Assembly: GCF_017875765.1 (NCBI RefSeq) | Contig: NZ_JAGGNA010000001.1 | Location: 1,619,501-1,683,500 of the forward strand | Reading direction: 5' to 3' | From: Flavobacterium sp. CG_23.5 | GTDB lineage: Bacteria > Bacteroidota > Bacteroidia > Flavobacteriales > Flavobacteriaceae | DNA: 64,000 nucleotides | Shown here: positions 26,786 through 36,982 of the stretch, piece by piece | Layout of the letters: every line of letters starts with the position of its first letter | Position numbering within the stretch: the stretch's first letter is position 1 | Position numbers and translations under genes: made by a program | The notes under the pieces: generated by a model | What the model was told of the DNA's origin: nothing | The model's database searches: none | The model's input: the letters and a program-made list of their open reading frames with translations, nothing else

Positions 26786-27962
26786 TCTTTTCTTTCCACT
26801 TAATCAAAAGATTATCCTCCTCACTAGGTGTAACAAAAAAGTAATTGCGATAGGGAACTAGCACACTTTTAGTCATTGGGTTGGAAATAATTCTGGAAAA
26901 ACGAATGGTCGGAAAAATTAATATTAATAAAACATAGGGAAAATAGAGTGCCTTTGGGATAAATTTAATTAAATAAACAAAAACAAAAGCTACTCCTAAA
27001 TAAAAATAATATGAAAAACGATCTGCAATATCCTTGGAGTCCGAGAAAAAAATATTGATAATTATAAAAATAAAAAAGGAGTTGATAAAGAATCTCAATT
27101 TATAATTATTAAAATCAATTTTCTCATAATTAACAAAAAGTAATAAAAGGTAAATCGCATATAGCATCCCGACAATACTTATGGAACTTTGTGCTTCGGC
27201 CGTTGTAGAATTTAAATACAGTTTTTGTGCAAAGATCAATTCGGGAAAATAGGTACTTAATCTTTCCAATATAGTAGTAACAAAGGAAAAATGGGTGATC
27301 ATTGTGACCAAATGCAAAAGCAAAAGCAACAATATAAAGATTCTGCTAAATTTAATTTTAAAAACGAAATACAAGGGTATGAATATTAATGCGCTAACAT
27401 GAAATAAGGACCCCAAAACATTTAAAAGAAAAAATTTAAAAAAACTGTTGTTAATATATTTGATGCTCAATAGAAAAATATAGAAGGCGATGGATTGTCT
27501 TAAAATATCAAATTCCCGAAACATAGTAAAGGAAATGAACGTCGCTAAAAATAAAAATTTATAGGTTATCGTATCTTCTTTCCAAGTAACATAAAACAAT
27601 ACCGTGTAGCAAAAGACGGAAACCAATACTGTTAAAGCCTGTAGGCTACTGCTCGTCTCCGGATCAAAAACCATGTTAATTAGGGAAATTAAAATCTTAA
27701 ATCCGTACTCAATCCCTTTTTCCGCTTGAAAATTAGTCGCATTTCCCGATAAAACATCCCAAAATGGTTCGATACCCCGAATTATTGTATTGTAATTATA
27801 CCAGTCATTGGCCATCTTATAACGAAACCCAATAAAAAAAACAAGGACGAACCAAAAAATAAAAAAAAGTAATTTCTCTATTTTTTCAAAGGACTCAATC
27901 TTTATTAAATTGAACAATGAAATAATAAAAAGAAAGCTAAAAAATAAAATGTATGGAATCAT
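26775..27962 (-). CDS. EpsG-family / Wzy-like polysaccharide polymerase
   Basis: A 395-residue integral membrane protein with about ten to eleven hydrophobic helices. A RYKMANDWYNYNTIIRG segment after the second helix matches the GxDxxxY-like region of the EpsG family, which polymerises repeat units on the periplasmic side. A long stretch between helices (PETSSSLQALT) is periplasmic in that model. It is the only polymerase candidate of the first locus and lies among its glycosyltransferases. Sequence conservation in this class is low, so the role rests on topology and context. Confidence 0.82.
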   Translation of the reverse strand: MIPYILFFSFLFIISLFNLIKIESFEKIEKLLFFIFWFVLVFFIGFRYKMANDWYNYNTIIRGIEPFWDVLSGNATNFQAEKGIEYGFKILISLINMVFDPETSSSLQALTVLVSVFCYTVLFYVTWKEDTITYKFLFLATFISFTMFREFDILRQSIAFYIFLLSIKYINNSFFKFFLLNVLGSLFHVSALIFIPLYFVFKIKFSRIFILLLLLLHLVTMITHFSFVTTILERLSTYFPELIFAQKLYLNSTTAEAQSSISIVGMLYAIYLLLLFVNYEKIDFNNYKLRFFINSFFIFIIINIFFSDSKDIADRFSYYFYLGVAFVFVYLIKFIPKALYFPYVLLILIFPTIRFSRIISNPMTKSVLVPYRNYFFVTPSEEDNLLIKWKEKNEE

Positions 27963-29132
27963 TTAATTGCTTGCTAAAAGTTGAGTATATAGGTCTACAA
28001 GCAATTTGCTATTCCTGGAAACGGCGGCATTATCTGGAACTAAACCAAGCGTGTCAATTGGTTTGGAATCCGATAGAATTTGCAATATGCAATTTTCCAG
28101 ACCCGTTTCATCTTTCAAATCATATACATAGCCGTTCCCTCCGTCTTTTATGTATTCAGAAAGTGCCCCCACATTAGACACAATTACAGGTGTTTTAAAA
28201 GCAGCAGCTGTCATCAAAACTCCGCTTTGAGTAGCATCCCGATACGGACAAATTAAAACATCAGCTTGCTCAAACAAAGATTTAATTTCACTATCGTCAA
28301 TAAATCTATTGATGGTAATCAGTGAAGACGAACCGACTAATTCATCCGGCAACTGATAGGAATAATTTCCATTTCCGGCAATGACCAGTTTGATATCCGG
28401 GTATTTTTGAATCACTTTTGAAAAAGCACTCAGCAACTCATCGATTCCTTTGTAAGGCGATAGCCTTCCAAAAAACAAAAGCAACTTTTCATTGGGCAAC
28501 TTATCGAGCTCCGGTATCTTTTTAGTGCCTATTGCCCCATACGAATAGTACGGAACTAACCGTAAATCGGCAACCGGTACCGTAGGATGAAACACTTTTT
28601 CAAACAAAAGTCTGCTGTATTCCGAAAAAGTAGCGAACGCAGCAATCTTACTAAAAAGAAATTTGCGCATGATCACATAGCCCCAATTTTGTTCCCCTGA
28701 GTGGGCAACCGGATCGTGCACGTTCAATACTATCTTTCTGTTTTTCAGTAATAATGCAAAAGCCAACATTCTCCCAAACATATCATCAAAGTGAATAATC
28801 TGCGGTTTTATATGCTTTAGCTGTTTGAAAAGCGCTCTAGTAATCCGTACGATATTCATTCCTATTTTAGGGGGAAAGAATACAAAATGAACGGATTGAC
28901 ACCCGGCAAAATAGTGTTCAAACAACTTTATATTTTCAATTTTATCTTTTATCGAATCGAATGTATAGATACCGTCGAGAGCAAAACCATCTTTTAATTT
29001 AAAAATGGTATGATTGGGGGTTTGCAAACTCACACAAACCATTACATGCAAATTCACATGTTGTTTTAAATCATTTATTTGTTCCGCAGAATAATCCAGT
29101 AATGGAGGCGAACAGAAATATAAGATATTCAT
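27963..29132 (-). CDS. Glycosyltransferase family 4 protein
   Basis: A 389-residue GT-B enzyme. The donor domain shows LLLFFGRLSPYKGIDELLSAF, KLVIAGNGNYSY, FIDDSEIKSLFEQADVLICPYRDATQSGVLMTAAAFKTPVIVSN, and GGNGYVYDL. The N-terminal domain has a HFDDMFGRMLAFALLL region typical of acceptor binding. In this subgroup the first Glu of the E-x7-E motif is replaced by the QSGVLMTAA pattern. It directly follows (by one base) the polymerase gene start. The transferred sugar is unknown. Confidence 0.88.
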   Translation of the reverse strand: MNILYFCSPPLLDYSAEQINDLKQHVNLHVMVCVSLQTPNHTIFKLKDGFALDGIYTFDSIKDKIENIKLFEHYFAGCQSVHFVFFPPKIGMNIVRITRALFKQLKHIKPQIIHFDDMFGRMLAFALLLKNRKIVLNVHDPVAHSGEQNWGYVIMRKFLFSKIAAFATFSEYSRLLFEKVFHPTVPVADLRLVPYYSYGAIGTKKIPELDKLPNEKLLLFFGRLSPYKGIDELLSAFSKVIQKYPDIKLVIAGNGNYSYQLPDELVGSSSLITINRFIDDSEIKSLFEQADVLICPYRDATQSGVLMTAAAFKTPVIVSNVGALSEYIKDGGNGYVYDLKDETGLENCILQILSDSKPIDTLGLVPDNAAVSRNSKLLVDLYTQLLASN

Positions 29133-29332
29133 TAGTGTGGAAGTTAAACTTAAAAACTATATTTTCAATCCTGCATCGGCAGGAAATAAAGTTAAGTGGT
29201 ATATTAGAATACCGATTTTTATTTCAATTTTTATTTGCGAACGGACTTCAATAAAAAAAAATGTTACAAAAGTACCTTTTTGGAACGAATCAATTTTGAA
29301 TTAAACTGCGTTGCTGCTCCACTAATCATTGA

Positions 29333-30256
29333 TTATTTTTTAGATTCCCGGTACAGCTGGTATTCATACTGGTTTAATTTCAGACAAGATGCCCAATACG
29401 CATCCCTTTCATGATTGCCTTTGATTTTAAAAAGTACGATTCTTGTCCATGCCGTCAATAGAAAGAGTAGATAAGAAACAGATATCCATTCCTTTTTATT
29501 GGTCTTCTCGAAGTAGATGTATTTGCTTTTTATCATGCGGCGCATGGTATTTTCTTTAATCGTTTCTGAAGCACCTTCTAAATGTATAATTTTGGCCTCT
29601 GGCACGGATGCTATCGCATACCCTCGTTTTTTTATTCTCGAGGTTAACTCGGTTTCCTCAAAATACATAAAAAAATCCGGATCAAACAAACCCACTTCAT
29701 CAAGGACTTTTTTTCGAATCATCATGTCAGCGCCCGTTACGTATCCATTTAAAATCAAATTTTGATCAGAATGATTAAAAATACTGTTTTTGCCGAAACG
29801 AAGTTTTGAAAAAACACCCCCAAAAAGAACATCTGCATCTGTATAAATGCCGGGCATTAGTTGACAGAAAGAGTCGGTTGGCTGCTGATTGGCATCATAT
29901 AAATTAGCTCCACAAACCGCTACCGAACTATTTTTATCCAAATAATCACTAAGAATTGCAATCGCATTATTAAGTAAAATAGTGTCTGAATTAAGCAGAA
30001 AAATGTAATCCCCTTTTGCTTTTTGTATTCCTAAATTATTGGCTCGACCGAATCCTATATTCGCGCCACTTTGAATAAAATTAATTTCAGGGAATTTATT
30101 TCTGATTAGTACTTCTGATCCGTCATGGGAATCATTATCTACGACAAGTACTTCAAAAGAAAGCCCTTCTGTTTTTTCATAAATGGAATCTATACAACTG
30201 ACCAGTAAATCTTTTGTATTATAATTTACGATTACGATGGAAACGGTAATTTTCAT
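29333..30256 (-). CDS. Glycosyltransferase family 2 protein, rhamnosyltransferase-like
   Basis: A 307-residue GT-A enzyme of the WbbL-like class. Motifs: VSIVIVNYNTKDLLVSCIDS, VLVVDNDSHDGSEVLI, NIGFGRANNLGIQ, FLLNSDTILL (DxD-type), GADMMIRKKVLDEVGLFDPDFFMYFEETELTSRI. A C-terminal hydrophobic helix (SYLLFLLTAWTRIVLF) may attach it to the membrane. WbbL-type enzymes transfer rhamnose to GlcNAc or QuiNAc on undecaprenyl diphosphate. The rfb genes upstream of the loci make this reasonable. Confidence 0.9.
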   Translation of the reverse strand: MKITVSIVIVNYNTKDLLVSCIDSIYEKTEGLSFEVLVVDNDSHDGSEVLIRNKFPEINFIQSGANIGFGRANNLGIQKAKGDYIFLLNSDTILLNNAIAILSDYLDKNSSVAVCGANLYDANQQPTDSFCQLMPGIYTDADVLFGGVFSKLRFGKNSIFNHSDQNLILNGYVTGADMMIRKKVLDEVGLFDPDFFMYFEETELTSRIKKRGYAIASVPEAKIIHLEGASETIKENTMRRMIKSKYIYFEKTNKKEWISVSYLLFLLTAWTRIVLFKIKGNHERDAYWASCLKLNQYEYQLYRESKK

Positions 30257-30284
30257 TTGATAAGGCTAAATTTTAAATTACGGT

Positions 30285-31130
30285 TTAACAAAATCTGTCT
30301 TTTCTTTTGCCTCTAATACCGTCCATAAAACCATAAAATAAGGCGATTGATTTATCCATTTTCTTATTTTCACTCAACAATACTTTTACAAATCTGTAAA
30401 TAAAATACTCTTTAACAATTTCTTTCTTCAGGATTGTTTCTATCTGCTGGGGGTATTGCTTCCACAACATGATATGATTGCATAAGATAGAATATGTCCT
30501 GAAAGGAGAATACCCTAACGTAGTAAAGCCAAAAATTGATTTTTGATGATTGCCATAAATCTGATGCAAAATACAATGGGTATCCACTACTGTTTTGTAT
30601 CCCTGTAAATTGGCTCTAAAGCAAATTTCATTATCCACACAGTCAATTTTATAATCCTCTCTAAAACCGCCTATTTCATTTATTACGGTAACATCGTAGA
30701 TGGAACCAGATGTAATACACCAGCTGGTATGCAAAAAATCATCTTGGTACGCATATGTACTATTTGGATTCACACCATAAATAGCGTTGTTGTTTCCCAA
30801 ATTGAATTGTATTCTGTTTTTATATAATGCGAAACTGCCTTCTTCAAATAAACTATCCTGATCCATCGTAAGCAAGTGAGTATATTGGTTCGTGATACAC
30901 CAGTCAATGGCCTGATTCAGCGGATAAGCAATAAATTCGTTTTTCCCAGTAGAGAACTGTTGTATTTTCTCTTCATATCCGGGCAAATCAATCAACATTG
31001 GAACGTCACCGCTGTTAGGAGTATTGTCCCAAAGAATCAATACATCCACATCAGCAATATACCGAAGGATATTTTTTTTTAAATCATTTAAATCTGGGTA
31101 ATAAACAACTACTATTGCTGCTAATTTCAT
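30285..31130 (-). CDS. Glycosyltransferase family 2 protein
   Basis: A 281-residue GT-A enzyme starting MKLAAIVVVYYPDLNDLKKN. An earlier in-frame start at 31193 adds an unconserved leader and is rejected. Visible motifs: VDVLILWDNTPNSG, LLTMDQDSLFEEGSF (DxD-type), SGSIYDVTVINEIGGFREDYKIDCVDNEIC. It resembles RfbF/RfbN-type rhamnosyltransferases. It lies 28 bp from the preceding gene in the operon. Confidence 0.88.
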   Translation of the reverse strand: MKLAAIVVVYYPDLNDLKKNILRYIADVDVLILWDNTPNSGDVPMLIDLPGYEEKIQQFSTGKNEFIAYPLNQAIDWCITNQYTHLLTMDQDSLFEEGSFALYKNRIQFNLGNNNAIYGVNPNSTYAYQDDFLHTSWCITSGSIYDVTVINEIGGFREDYKIDCVDNEICFRANLQGYKTVVDTHCILHQIYGNHQKSIFGFTTLGYSPFRTYSILCNHIMLWKQYPQQIETILKKEIVKEYFIYRFVKVLLSENKKMDKSIALFYGFMDGIRGKRKDRFC

Positions 31131-31211
31131 GAAGGAAAATACTTTTTTTGTATAATATAAAAATTCAGATGCGAAGACGCACATGAAATGCAATTAAAAT
31201 AATCAATTATT

Positions 31212-31253
31212 GTATAAAGGCTTTTTTTTTTAAAAAACCATTCGCCTTTATAC
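31212..31253 (-). terminator. Inverted repeat between glycosyltransferase and acetyltransferase genes
   Basis: GTATAAAGGC and GCCTTTATAC form a perfect 10-bp stem around a 22-nt loop that includes T and A runs. It may attenuate transcription after the acetyltransferase gene. There is no T-tract directly after the stem. Confidence 0.35.
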
Positions 31254-31298
31254 TTCCTTAAATTATTTTCTTATTTTAAATAGCGATGGCTTTGTTGA

Positions 31299-31931
31299 TT
31301 ACGCAAGTTCTCTGACAACTCGAGCAGGATTCCCAGCAGCGACACAATTTCTTGGAATTGATCTAGTAACTACCGCATTCGCGCCGACAATCGAATTTTC
31401 GCCAATAGTTACACCAGGTAGCACAACTACACCCTCCCCTAACCAAACGTTATCTTCAATAATAACAGGGCCTTTACTAAACAATTTTCTTAGCGATGGG
31501 GGTAGTAATAAAGCTTCTTTTGTTATTTCACCGTGAAAATGATCAGTGATATAAACTTTACTTGCCAACAAAACATTATTGCCAATGATAATCTTATTTA
31601 TTGCACCAATATGACAATCATGCTGTATGGAAACATGATTTCCTATTTTGATTTCAGGAGTGAATTTATCTCCCAAGACTTCCTCAAAAGCGTGTAAATG
31701 CAATCGTTTTTGACAAGAAAATCCCTCTCCTATAGTAATATATTTTCCTCCATGTAAATATAATGGTGACGAAATTAAAAAATCTTCGCCTACTGCGTTA
31801 AATTCTCTCAATAGCCACATGGAATATAATTGATTAAATCGTAACGATAATTTAGCCGATAAGGACCGAGAAAAAATACAAGAAAAAAAATAGAGTATTT
31901 TGAATACTGATTTTTTTATATTTTGCTTCAT
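31299..31931 (-). CDS. Hexapeptide-repeat acetyltransferase
   Basis: A 210-residue left-handed beta-helix acetyltransferase. Hexapeptide repeats are obvious from KIGNHVSIQHDCHIGAIN to VIIEDNVWLGEGVVVLPGVT and ENSIVGANAVVTRSIP. The catalytic His is in TDHFHGEIT and the end is AAGNPARVVRE. The family uses acetyl-CoA to O-acetylate a sugar of the repeat unit. It is intact, unlike the second acetyltransferase of this window (55.2-57.2 kb). Confidence 0.9.
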   Translation of the reverse strand: MKQNIKKSVFKILYFFSCIFSRSLSAKLSLRFNQLYSMWLLREFNAVGEDFLISSPLYLHGGKYITIGEGFSCQKRLHLHAFEEVLGDKFTPEIKIGNHVSIQHDCHIGAINKIIIGNNVLLASKVYITDHFHGEITKEALLLPPSLRKLFSKGPVIIEDNVWLGEGVVVLPGVTIGENSIVGANAVVTRSIPRNCVAAGNPARVVRELA

Positions 31932-31948
31932 TTTATAAACGTTGTCAA

Positions 31949-33451
31949 TTATTTAAGAATTCTTTTAAAAAAAAGATGCCAGTTCGATAGATTAAAAATA
32001 AAAGATAAAACAATTTTAGGAAATAAAAATATGACGTTAAATTTAAAACGGCTGACAATAAAAAAATCAAACTGTTTTAAATAATTATTTTCATTCTCAA
32101 TATATAAATTACTAAAAGCCACATAATTTATAACTTCATGTTTGAAAGGAATTTCCATTTTATTCGAAGTAACTAATTTCTTCAAATGTTCTGAAAACTC
32201 TTTTACACTAATGATATTTTTTTTATTCTGTGAACCTAAAACAGCTCGATAAGACTTATTTTCAATCAATTTTAAAGCTTCGACTTTAAATGAATTAAGG
32301 CTAGTATGAGTAATTTTAAAATTTGACGTGCTATTAAAGTTAATAAACCCTTCTAAAAAATTACACCGTAAATCATCAGAAGAATAAGATAATATTGGCT
32401 TTGCTAATCTTGCTGCATACTGTCCCATTAGACCCCCACTAATTGGATATGTACATAAATAAATATCGCAACTTTCAAAAACATGAGTTATGTCTGGCCG
32501 CGATCCTAATATAAACAATCGATTTTGAAAGTCATTATCATAGATAAATTTCTTTATTGGTGCATCATCTCCATGTCCTGCCAATAAGAGTACCACTTTG
32601 GGGTTTAAATCGAAAAGTAGTTTCAACAATGTAAAAAACATATCTGATTTACCATACATTTTATAATACGACCCACCTGTGAAAATCTTGATTGAATCAG
32701 TAGGAATCTGAGATGGAAGTCCAATAAATGGTTGACAATCTAAAATTGGATAATAAGGTTGAATAAGTAACTTATCTTTAGGCAACTTTCTCTTCTCAGA
32801 TGAAACCGTACAACCATAATCTCTAAATTCTAAGCAATAATCAATACATTTAACTCCTAACCAAAAGGCATGGTCAGTCAAGTTTATTTGATATCGGGTC
32901 ACTTCATCAAAATGATTCCAAACAGTTACAGCAACTGAACTAGAAGGTTGTAAATGAAGAAATGCCTTTTCTGGTTTAAAATCAATAATTTTGTTATAAA
33001 CACATTTTATTTTTTCTAGTCTTGACAAAGATTTATCTATAACAAATAATTCTCCTTTAGGATAAGACTGAATCTCACTGATTATCTGCTTAGAATGTGT
33101 TAAATCATGTCCTTCAAAAATAAATAACAATTCAACTCCCCAACTTATCAAAGCCCTTAAATATTGTTGAGTAAGTCCTCTATTGTCTAATGCGAAAACA
33201 TCATAAAAAACAACTTTTCCTTCAATAGGAATAAATGGTTTTTTTTCAAGAATAATTGAATTAGATATATTAATCAATAGATTTTCTAATTCTTCATCAG
33301 TATAAATCCAATTAAAGTTATATGCAATCTCTGCCGCAGTTTCGATATGCTTTAATGAAGCCTCATAATTTTTATTTTCAAACTCTCTAAGTGCTAATGA
33401 TTTTATTTTACAAAAAACATTTCGAATTAATGGTAGCGTTAACTTGGTCAT
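31949..33451 (-). CDS. GT-B-like glycosyltransferase, weakly conserved
   Basis: A 500-residue protein. The central part has a GT-B look: GKVVFYDVFALDNRGLTQQY, YQINLTDHAFWLGVKCIDYC, IKIFTGGSYYKMYGKSDMFF, KVVLLLAGHGDDAPIK, LFILGSRPDITHVFESCDIYLCTYPISGG, which mark a nucleotide-binding C-domain. N-terminal and C-terminal regions are unusual, with a long basic C-terminal tail containing hydrophobic stretches. It overlaps the flippase gene by 4 nt (ATGA). The sugar transferred is unknown. Related proteins can be O-antigen or protein glycosyltransferases. Confidence 0.7.
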   Translation of the reverse strand: MTKLTLPLIRNVFCKIKSLALREFENKNYEASLKHIETAAEIAYNFNWIYTDEELENLLINISNSIILEKKPFIPIEGKVVFYDVFALDNRGLTQQYLRALISWGVELLFIFEGHDLTHSKQIISEIQSYPKGELFVIDKSLSRLEKIKCVYNKIIDFKPEKAFLHLQPSSSVAVTVWNHFDEVTRYQINLTDHAFWLGVKCIDYCLEFRDYGCTVSSEKRKLPKDKLLIQPYYPILDCQPFIGLPSQIPTDSIKIFTGGSYYKMYGKSDMFFTLLKLLFDLNPKVVLLLAGHGDDAPIKKFIYDNDFQNRLFILGSRPDITHVFESCDIYLCTYPISGGLMGQYAARLAKPILSYSSDDLRCNFLEGFINFNSTSNFKITHTSLNSFKVEALKLIENKSYRAVLGSQNKKNIISVKEFSEHLKKLVTSNKMEIPFKHEVINYVAFSNLYIENENNYLKQFDFFIVSRFKFNVIFLFPKIVLSFIFNLSNWHLFFKRILK

Positions 33452-34941
33452 TCTTTTTTTAATCTATTGTTTAAAAAATTAGCCAAGGCAATCTTAAGTC
33501 CTAATCGTTTTTCTAATTCGATATAAGAATGCCAGACGGATAATAATATAAATATTGAACCAGCGAGATAAGAGTATGGTTTATCAACAAACTTCACAAC
33601 GGCAAAACAGGAAACAGCTAATAAAAATTGAATAGAAAAAATCTTCAAAAAGGAAATGTCAAATGAAAACTGATATTTTATTTTACTTAAAGTAATAACT
33701 TGGCACGAATAAACTAAATAAGTAGCACAACAAGATATTCCTAGTCCCGCTAAACCCCAAAAATAATATCCCACTAAATCAAATAGTAAAACATAACAGT
33801 TTGCTAAAAGCTCATTCCAAAAAAATAATTTAGTGTCTCCTTTAGCCAGCAAAATAAAACTAACAGACCACGCTGTAGCTTTAAAGAAAGTAGCTAACGC
33901 TAACCATAATACCATTTCCTCGATAGCGACAAACGTATTAGAATATAAAATAATAATTATCAATTTTATAAATACTAAGAAGGCAATTAGGATAGGTCCT
34001 AAAATCAAAATAGAAACTTCAGCCTGCTGGTTAATCGTTTTTTTGCTTAATTCATTAGATTTTGCTACTGCAGAAAGTCTGGGAAAATAATCGGTTGCCA
34101 TAGCTGTAAAAACTAATCCAACATAGGTGTTTATTATAGAAAATCCTGCAGTAAATAACCCAACTTGATCAACTCCTCCTCTATAACTAATATATAATTG
34201 AATTATATATGTTGATGCAGTTACCAACAAACCGCTAAGACTAATTAGAAAACCCATTTTTAACATACTTTTTCCTTCAGAAAAAGCTAATTCGTTGGTC
34301 AAGCTAACTTTAGTAATGTGAACTTTATTTGCAAAATACCAAGAAATAACAAAAGAGACAACAGATGCTATAATTAAAGCAGATACGATACCATCGTTAC
34401 CAAAAAAATAATATAATGGAACGGTAACAAGTAATCCCAAAAAACTACCTGCAAGACTTGCCTTTGCTAAATATTGCAACTTCTGCATTCCTTGCAAAAC
34501 CACTAATTGTCCTATATTAAGTTGATTAAATAATAGGGTAACAGAAATCAATGCAAAAGACCAAATATAATTACTATTTCCGAAAGTTATCTCGCTCAGC
34601 CAAGGCGAAAGCAATAAAACTAACAAGGTTCCAAAAGCTCCTGTAACCCAAACCCATCGTCTTAAAACACTTACCACCAATCCAACACGCATATCATCGC
34701 CGTTGTTGTTGGCAACTGAAACATCTCGTACGGCACTAGTACTTAGACCAAAATTTGTAATTCCTCCAATTAAACTGGTTGTTGAATTCAACAAACCAAC
34801 AATCCCTAAACCTGTTGCGCCAAGAAATAAAGCTATAAACTTCGACCGTATAATAGAAATTAAGATGGTAAAGACTTGAACTCCCCCAAATATGGAAGTC
34901 GCTTTCATTATATTCCTGTACGAGGATTGGTTTTCACTCAT
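33448..34941 (-). CDS. wzx: Wzx-type oligosaccharide flippase of the first locus
   Basis: A 497-residue protein with about 12-14 transmembrane helices in the MATE/PST exporter pattern. The start is ATSIFGGVQVFTILISIIRSKFIALFLGATGLGIVGLLNS, which is typical of O-antigen flippases, with further pairs throughout to a short basic C-terminus. It would translocate undecaprenyl-linked repeat units for polymerisation by the EpsG-like protein. It sits 5 bp after the FdtB-like gene. A second flippase gene is at 60.5-61.9 kb. Confidence 0.9.
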   Translation of the reverse strand: MSENQSSYRNIMKATSIFGGVQVFTILISIIRSKFIALFLGATGLGIVGLLNSTTSLIGGITNFGLSTSAVRDVSVANNNGDDMRVGLVVSVLRRWVWVTGAFGTLLVLLLSPWLSEITFGNSNYIWSFALISVTLLFNQLNIGQLVVLQGMQKLQYLAKASLAGSFLGLLVTVPLYYFFGNDGIVSALIIASVVSFVISWYFANKVHITKVSLTNELAFSEGKSMLKMGFLISLSGLLVTASTYIIQLYISYRGGVDQVGLFTAGFSIINTYVGLVFTAMATDYFPRLSAVAKSNELSKKTINQQAEVSILILGPILIAFLVFIKLIIIILYSNTFVAIEEMVLWLALATFFKATAWSVSFILLAKGDTKLFFWNELLANCYVLLFDLVGYYFWGLAGLGISCCATYLVYSCQVITLSKIKYQFSFDISFLKIFSIQFLLAVSCFAVVKFVDKPYSYLAGSIFILLSVWHSYIELEKRLGLKIALANFLNNRLKKE

Positions 34942-34946
34942 AATAA

Positions 34947-36053
34947 CTAAATAACTAAATATTTATTTATCACATCCACCACTCTTTGCACTTCTTCCGC
35001 ACTCATTACAGGACTTATTGGCAAACTCAAAACTTCTTGGTGAATCTTCTCGGTTATAGGTAGATAATTATCGGCCAGTGAAGAATAACATTCTTGTTTA
35101 TGCAAAGGAATTGGATAATGAATTAAAGTTTGAATACCATTCTCTTGCAAATACTCCTGTAGAACATCTCGATTTAGCGTGCGAACAACAAAAAGATGCC
35201 AAACATGTTCATTATTTTCTCCAGGATTTGGTAAAACAATTTTACTATTGTTTATGTTTTCAAGATAGTAGGTTGCAATTTCTTGGCGTCGAATACTTTC
35301 ATGATCTAAATAACGTAGTTTAACATTCAAAAATGCAGCTTGAATTTCATCCATGCGACTATTTAAACCCTGAAATTTATTTATGTATTTTTGAGCTGAA
35401 CCATAATTTGCTAACGTACGTACTACTTTTGCTAGTTCTAGATTGTTTGTCGTTACAGCACCTGAATCCCCTAATGCTCCTAAATTTTTTCCGGGATAGA
35501 AACTAAAACCTGCAGCATCCCCTAAATTACCCGTTCTAATTCCTTCCCATCTTGCACCTATAGCTTGAGCATTATCCTCAATGATTTTTAAATTATTTTT
35601 GGCGGCTAAAGTTTCTAATTCTTTACTCCAGCAAACGCGTCCATAAAGGTGAACTACCATAATAGCTTTGGTACGTAAAGTAATTTTACTTTCAATCAAA
35701 TTCAAATCTAAATTATAGGTATTTAAATCTGGCTCGACTAATATAGGTACCAATTTATTATCAGTAATAGCTAATATTGAAGCAATGTAGGTATTTGCAG
35801 GTACAATAACCTCGTCTCCCTCCTTCATTAAACCTAACTCTATATATGCCTTAAAAATAAGACGCAAAGCATCTAGACCATTAGCAACAGCAACAGCATT
35901 TCCGCCGTCTTGAAAAGAACTCAAATTATTTTCAAATTGTTTTACTTGCTCTCCTAGTAAATACCAACCGCTATCTATAACTTCCGCAGCAACTTTTTTT
36001 AGTTCCTCAGCATATTGAGCATTTATCTTTTGTAAATCTAAAAATTTAATCAT
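34947..36053 (-). CDS. fdtB: dTDP-3-amino-3,6-dideoxyhexose transaminase (FdtB/QdtB-like)
   Basis: A 368-residue PLP enzyme. Start chosen at [14 protein letters not shown] (ATG 36053, overlapping the upstream stop by 4 nt) rather than 36080. Motifs: [47 protein letters not shown], and [20 protein letters not shown] with the Schiff-base Lys. The NAQAIGA and [10 protein letters not shown] forms match FdtB/QdtB that aminate C3 of the sugar made by FdtA/QdtA. Two FdtA-like isomerases lie at the head of this same operon. The product is therefore a dTDP-Fuc3N or dTDP-Qui3N sugar. Confidence 0.88.
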   Translation of the reverse strand: MIKFLDLQKINAQYAEELKKVAAEVIDSGWYLLGEQVKQFENNLSSFQDGGNAVAVANGLDALRLIFKAYIELGLMKEGDEVIVPANTYIASILAITDNKLVPILVEPDLNTYNLDLNLIESKITLRTKAIMVVHLYGRVCWSKELETLAAKNNLKIIEDNAQAIGARWEGIRTGNLGDAAGFSFYPGKNLGALGDSGAVTTNNLELAKVVRTLANYGSAQKYINKFQGLNSRMDEIQAAFLNVKLRYLDHESIRRQEIATYYLENINNSKIVLPNPGENNEHVWHLFVVRTLNRDVLQEYLQENGIQTLIHYPIPLHKQECYSSLADNYLPITEKIHQEVLSLPISPVMSAEEVQRVVDVINKYLVI

Positions 36054-36982
36054 GATGTATATGTTAATATATGTACACATTTACCATATTTACAACCTAG
36101 TTTCTCATACGTATGAATTACGGCTCTATTAGTTGTTGCGGGATGCATAAAGGAATATTGGGCTCCAATTGACTTTAAATGATAGGCCATCTCACTAATT
36201 AATTTAAGATACCAACCTTTACAAGTTTGTGAGGAAACTGAAGAAAGAACCATTTTAGAAACTTTTTCACCAATATAATCCCATTCATCAACAAGATAGT
36301 TAGCGGTTAAAAATGCATCTGCAGGAACTCCCAACTCGGCTGGAACCATAGTGAAATCGGAAAATCCTTTTATTGATTCCTCTATATAAGTGGCTAGGAA
36401 TTCATCTGCCTTACCCAAGTCAAATATTGTTTCAGCATGAAATCGATCATAATCATTGCGCATTTCTCTAGCAACTCTTTTTAAATTTGGGATATCTTCT
36501 ACTGTTGCTGATCGTACGTCATATCTTTCATGGATATAATTCTTTAAATCCAAATAATAAGTTAATCGATTCTCTACTAGTTTAAATCCGCTTTCGTTTA
36601 AGGCCTGAATGGTGAAAATATCTTCACTTGGAATTTCAGAGAAGCAATATCGCCCTTTCTCTTTAAAAAAATCCTTTACGAAAATTTTTACAGCATTTTT
36701 TAAGATATTGTAGTCCTTGTGAGCATATAAAACATATAATAACTTATAAGTAGGCAGATTAAAATAATCAGAATCCCATTTTAAAAACTTGACAATAAAA
36801 ACATGCTTATGACCCAAAACATCAATTTGCAAAGTTTGTACATTTTCATCATCAAGATTTTTTTCAATTCCCTTAACAATACTATGTTGAAAAATTTTCT
36901 CCTGATCTTTCTTCGGAAAAAAGCTATAGGGTGAATAATGAAAAAGGATATCTTTTCTAGCAGAAATTAAGTCTAAAATCAT
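36050..36982 (-). CDS. GNAT-family N-acyltransferase, probably for the dTDP-3-amino sugar
   Basis: A 310-residue protein. The N-terminal domain carries [16 protein letters not shown], a motif recalling the RffC/WecD start. The C-terminal GNAT domain follows ([57 protein letters not shown]). Directly preceded by SDR and FabH-like genes and followed by FdtB, it probably attaches an acyl group to the amino group of the dTDP-3-amino sugar. The acyl group could be acetyl or, given the neighbours, a hydroxyacyl chain. It overlaps the genes on both sides by 4 nt. Confidence 0.75.
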   Translation of the reverse strand: MILDLISARKDILFHYSPYSFFPKKDQEKIFQHSIVKGIEKNLDDENVQTLQIDVLGHKHVFIVKFLKWDSDYFNLPTYKLLYVLYAHKDYNILKNAVKIFVKDFFKEKGRYCFSEIPSEDIFTIQALNESGFKLVENRLTYYLDLKNYIHERYDVRSATVEDIPNLKRVAREMRNDYDRFHAETIFDLGKADEFLATYIEESIKGFSDFTMVPAELGVPADAFLTANYLVDEWDYIGEKVSKMVLSSVSSQTCKGWYLKLISEMAYHLKSIGAQYSFMHPATTNRAVIHTYEKLGCKYGKCVHILTYTS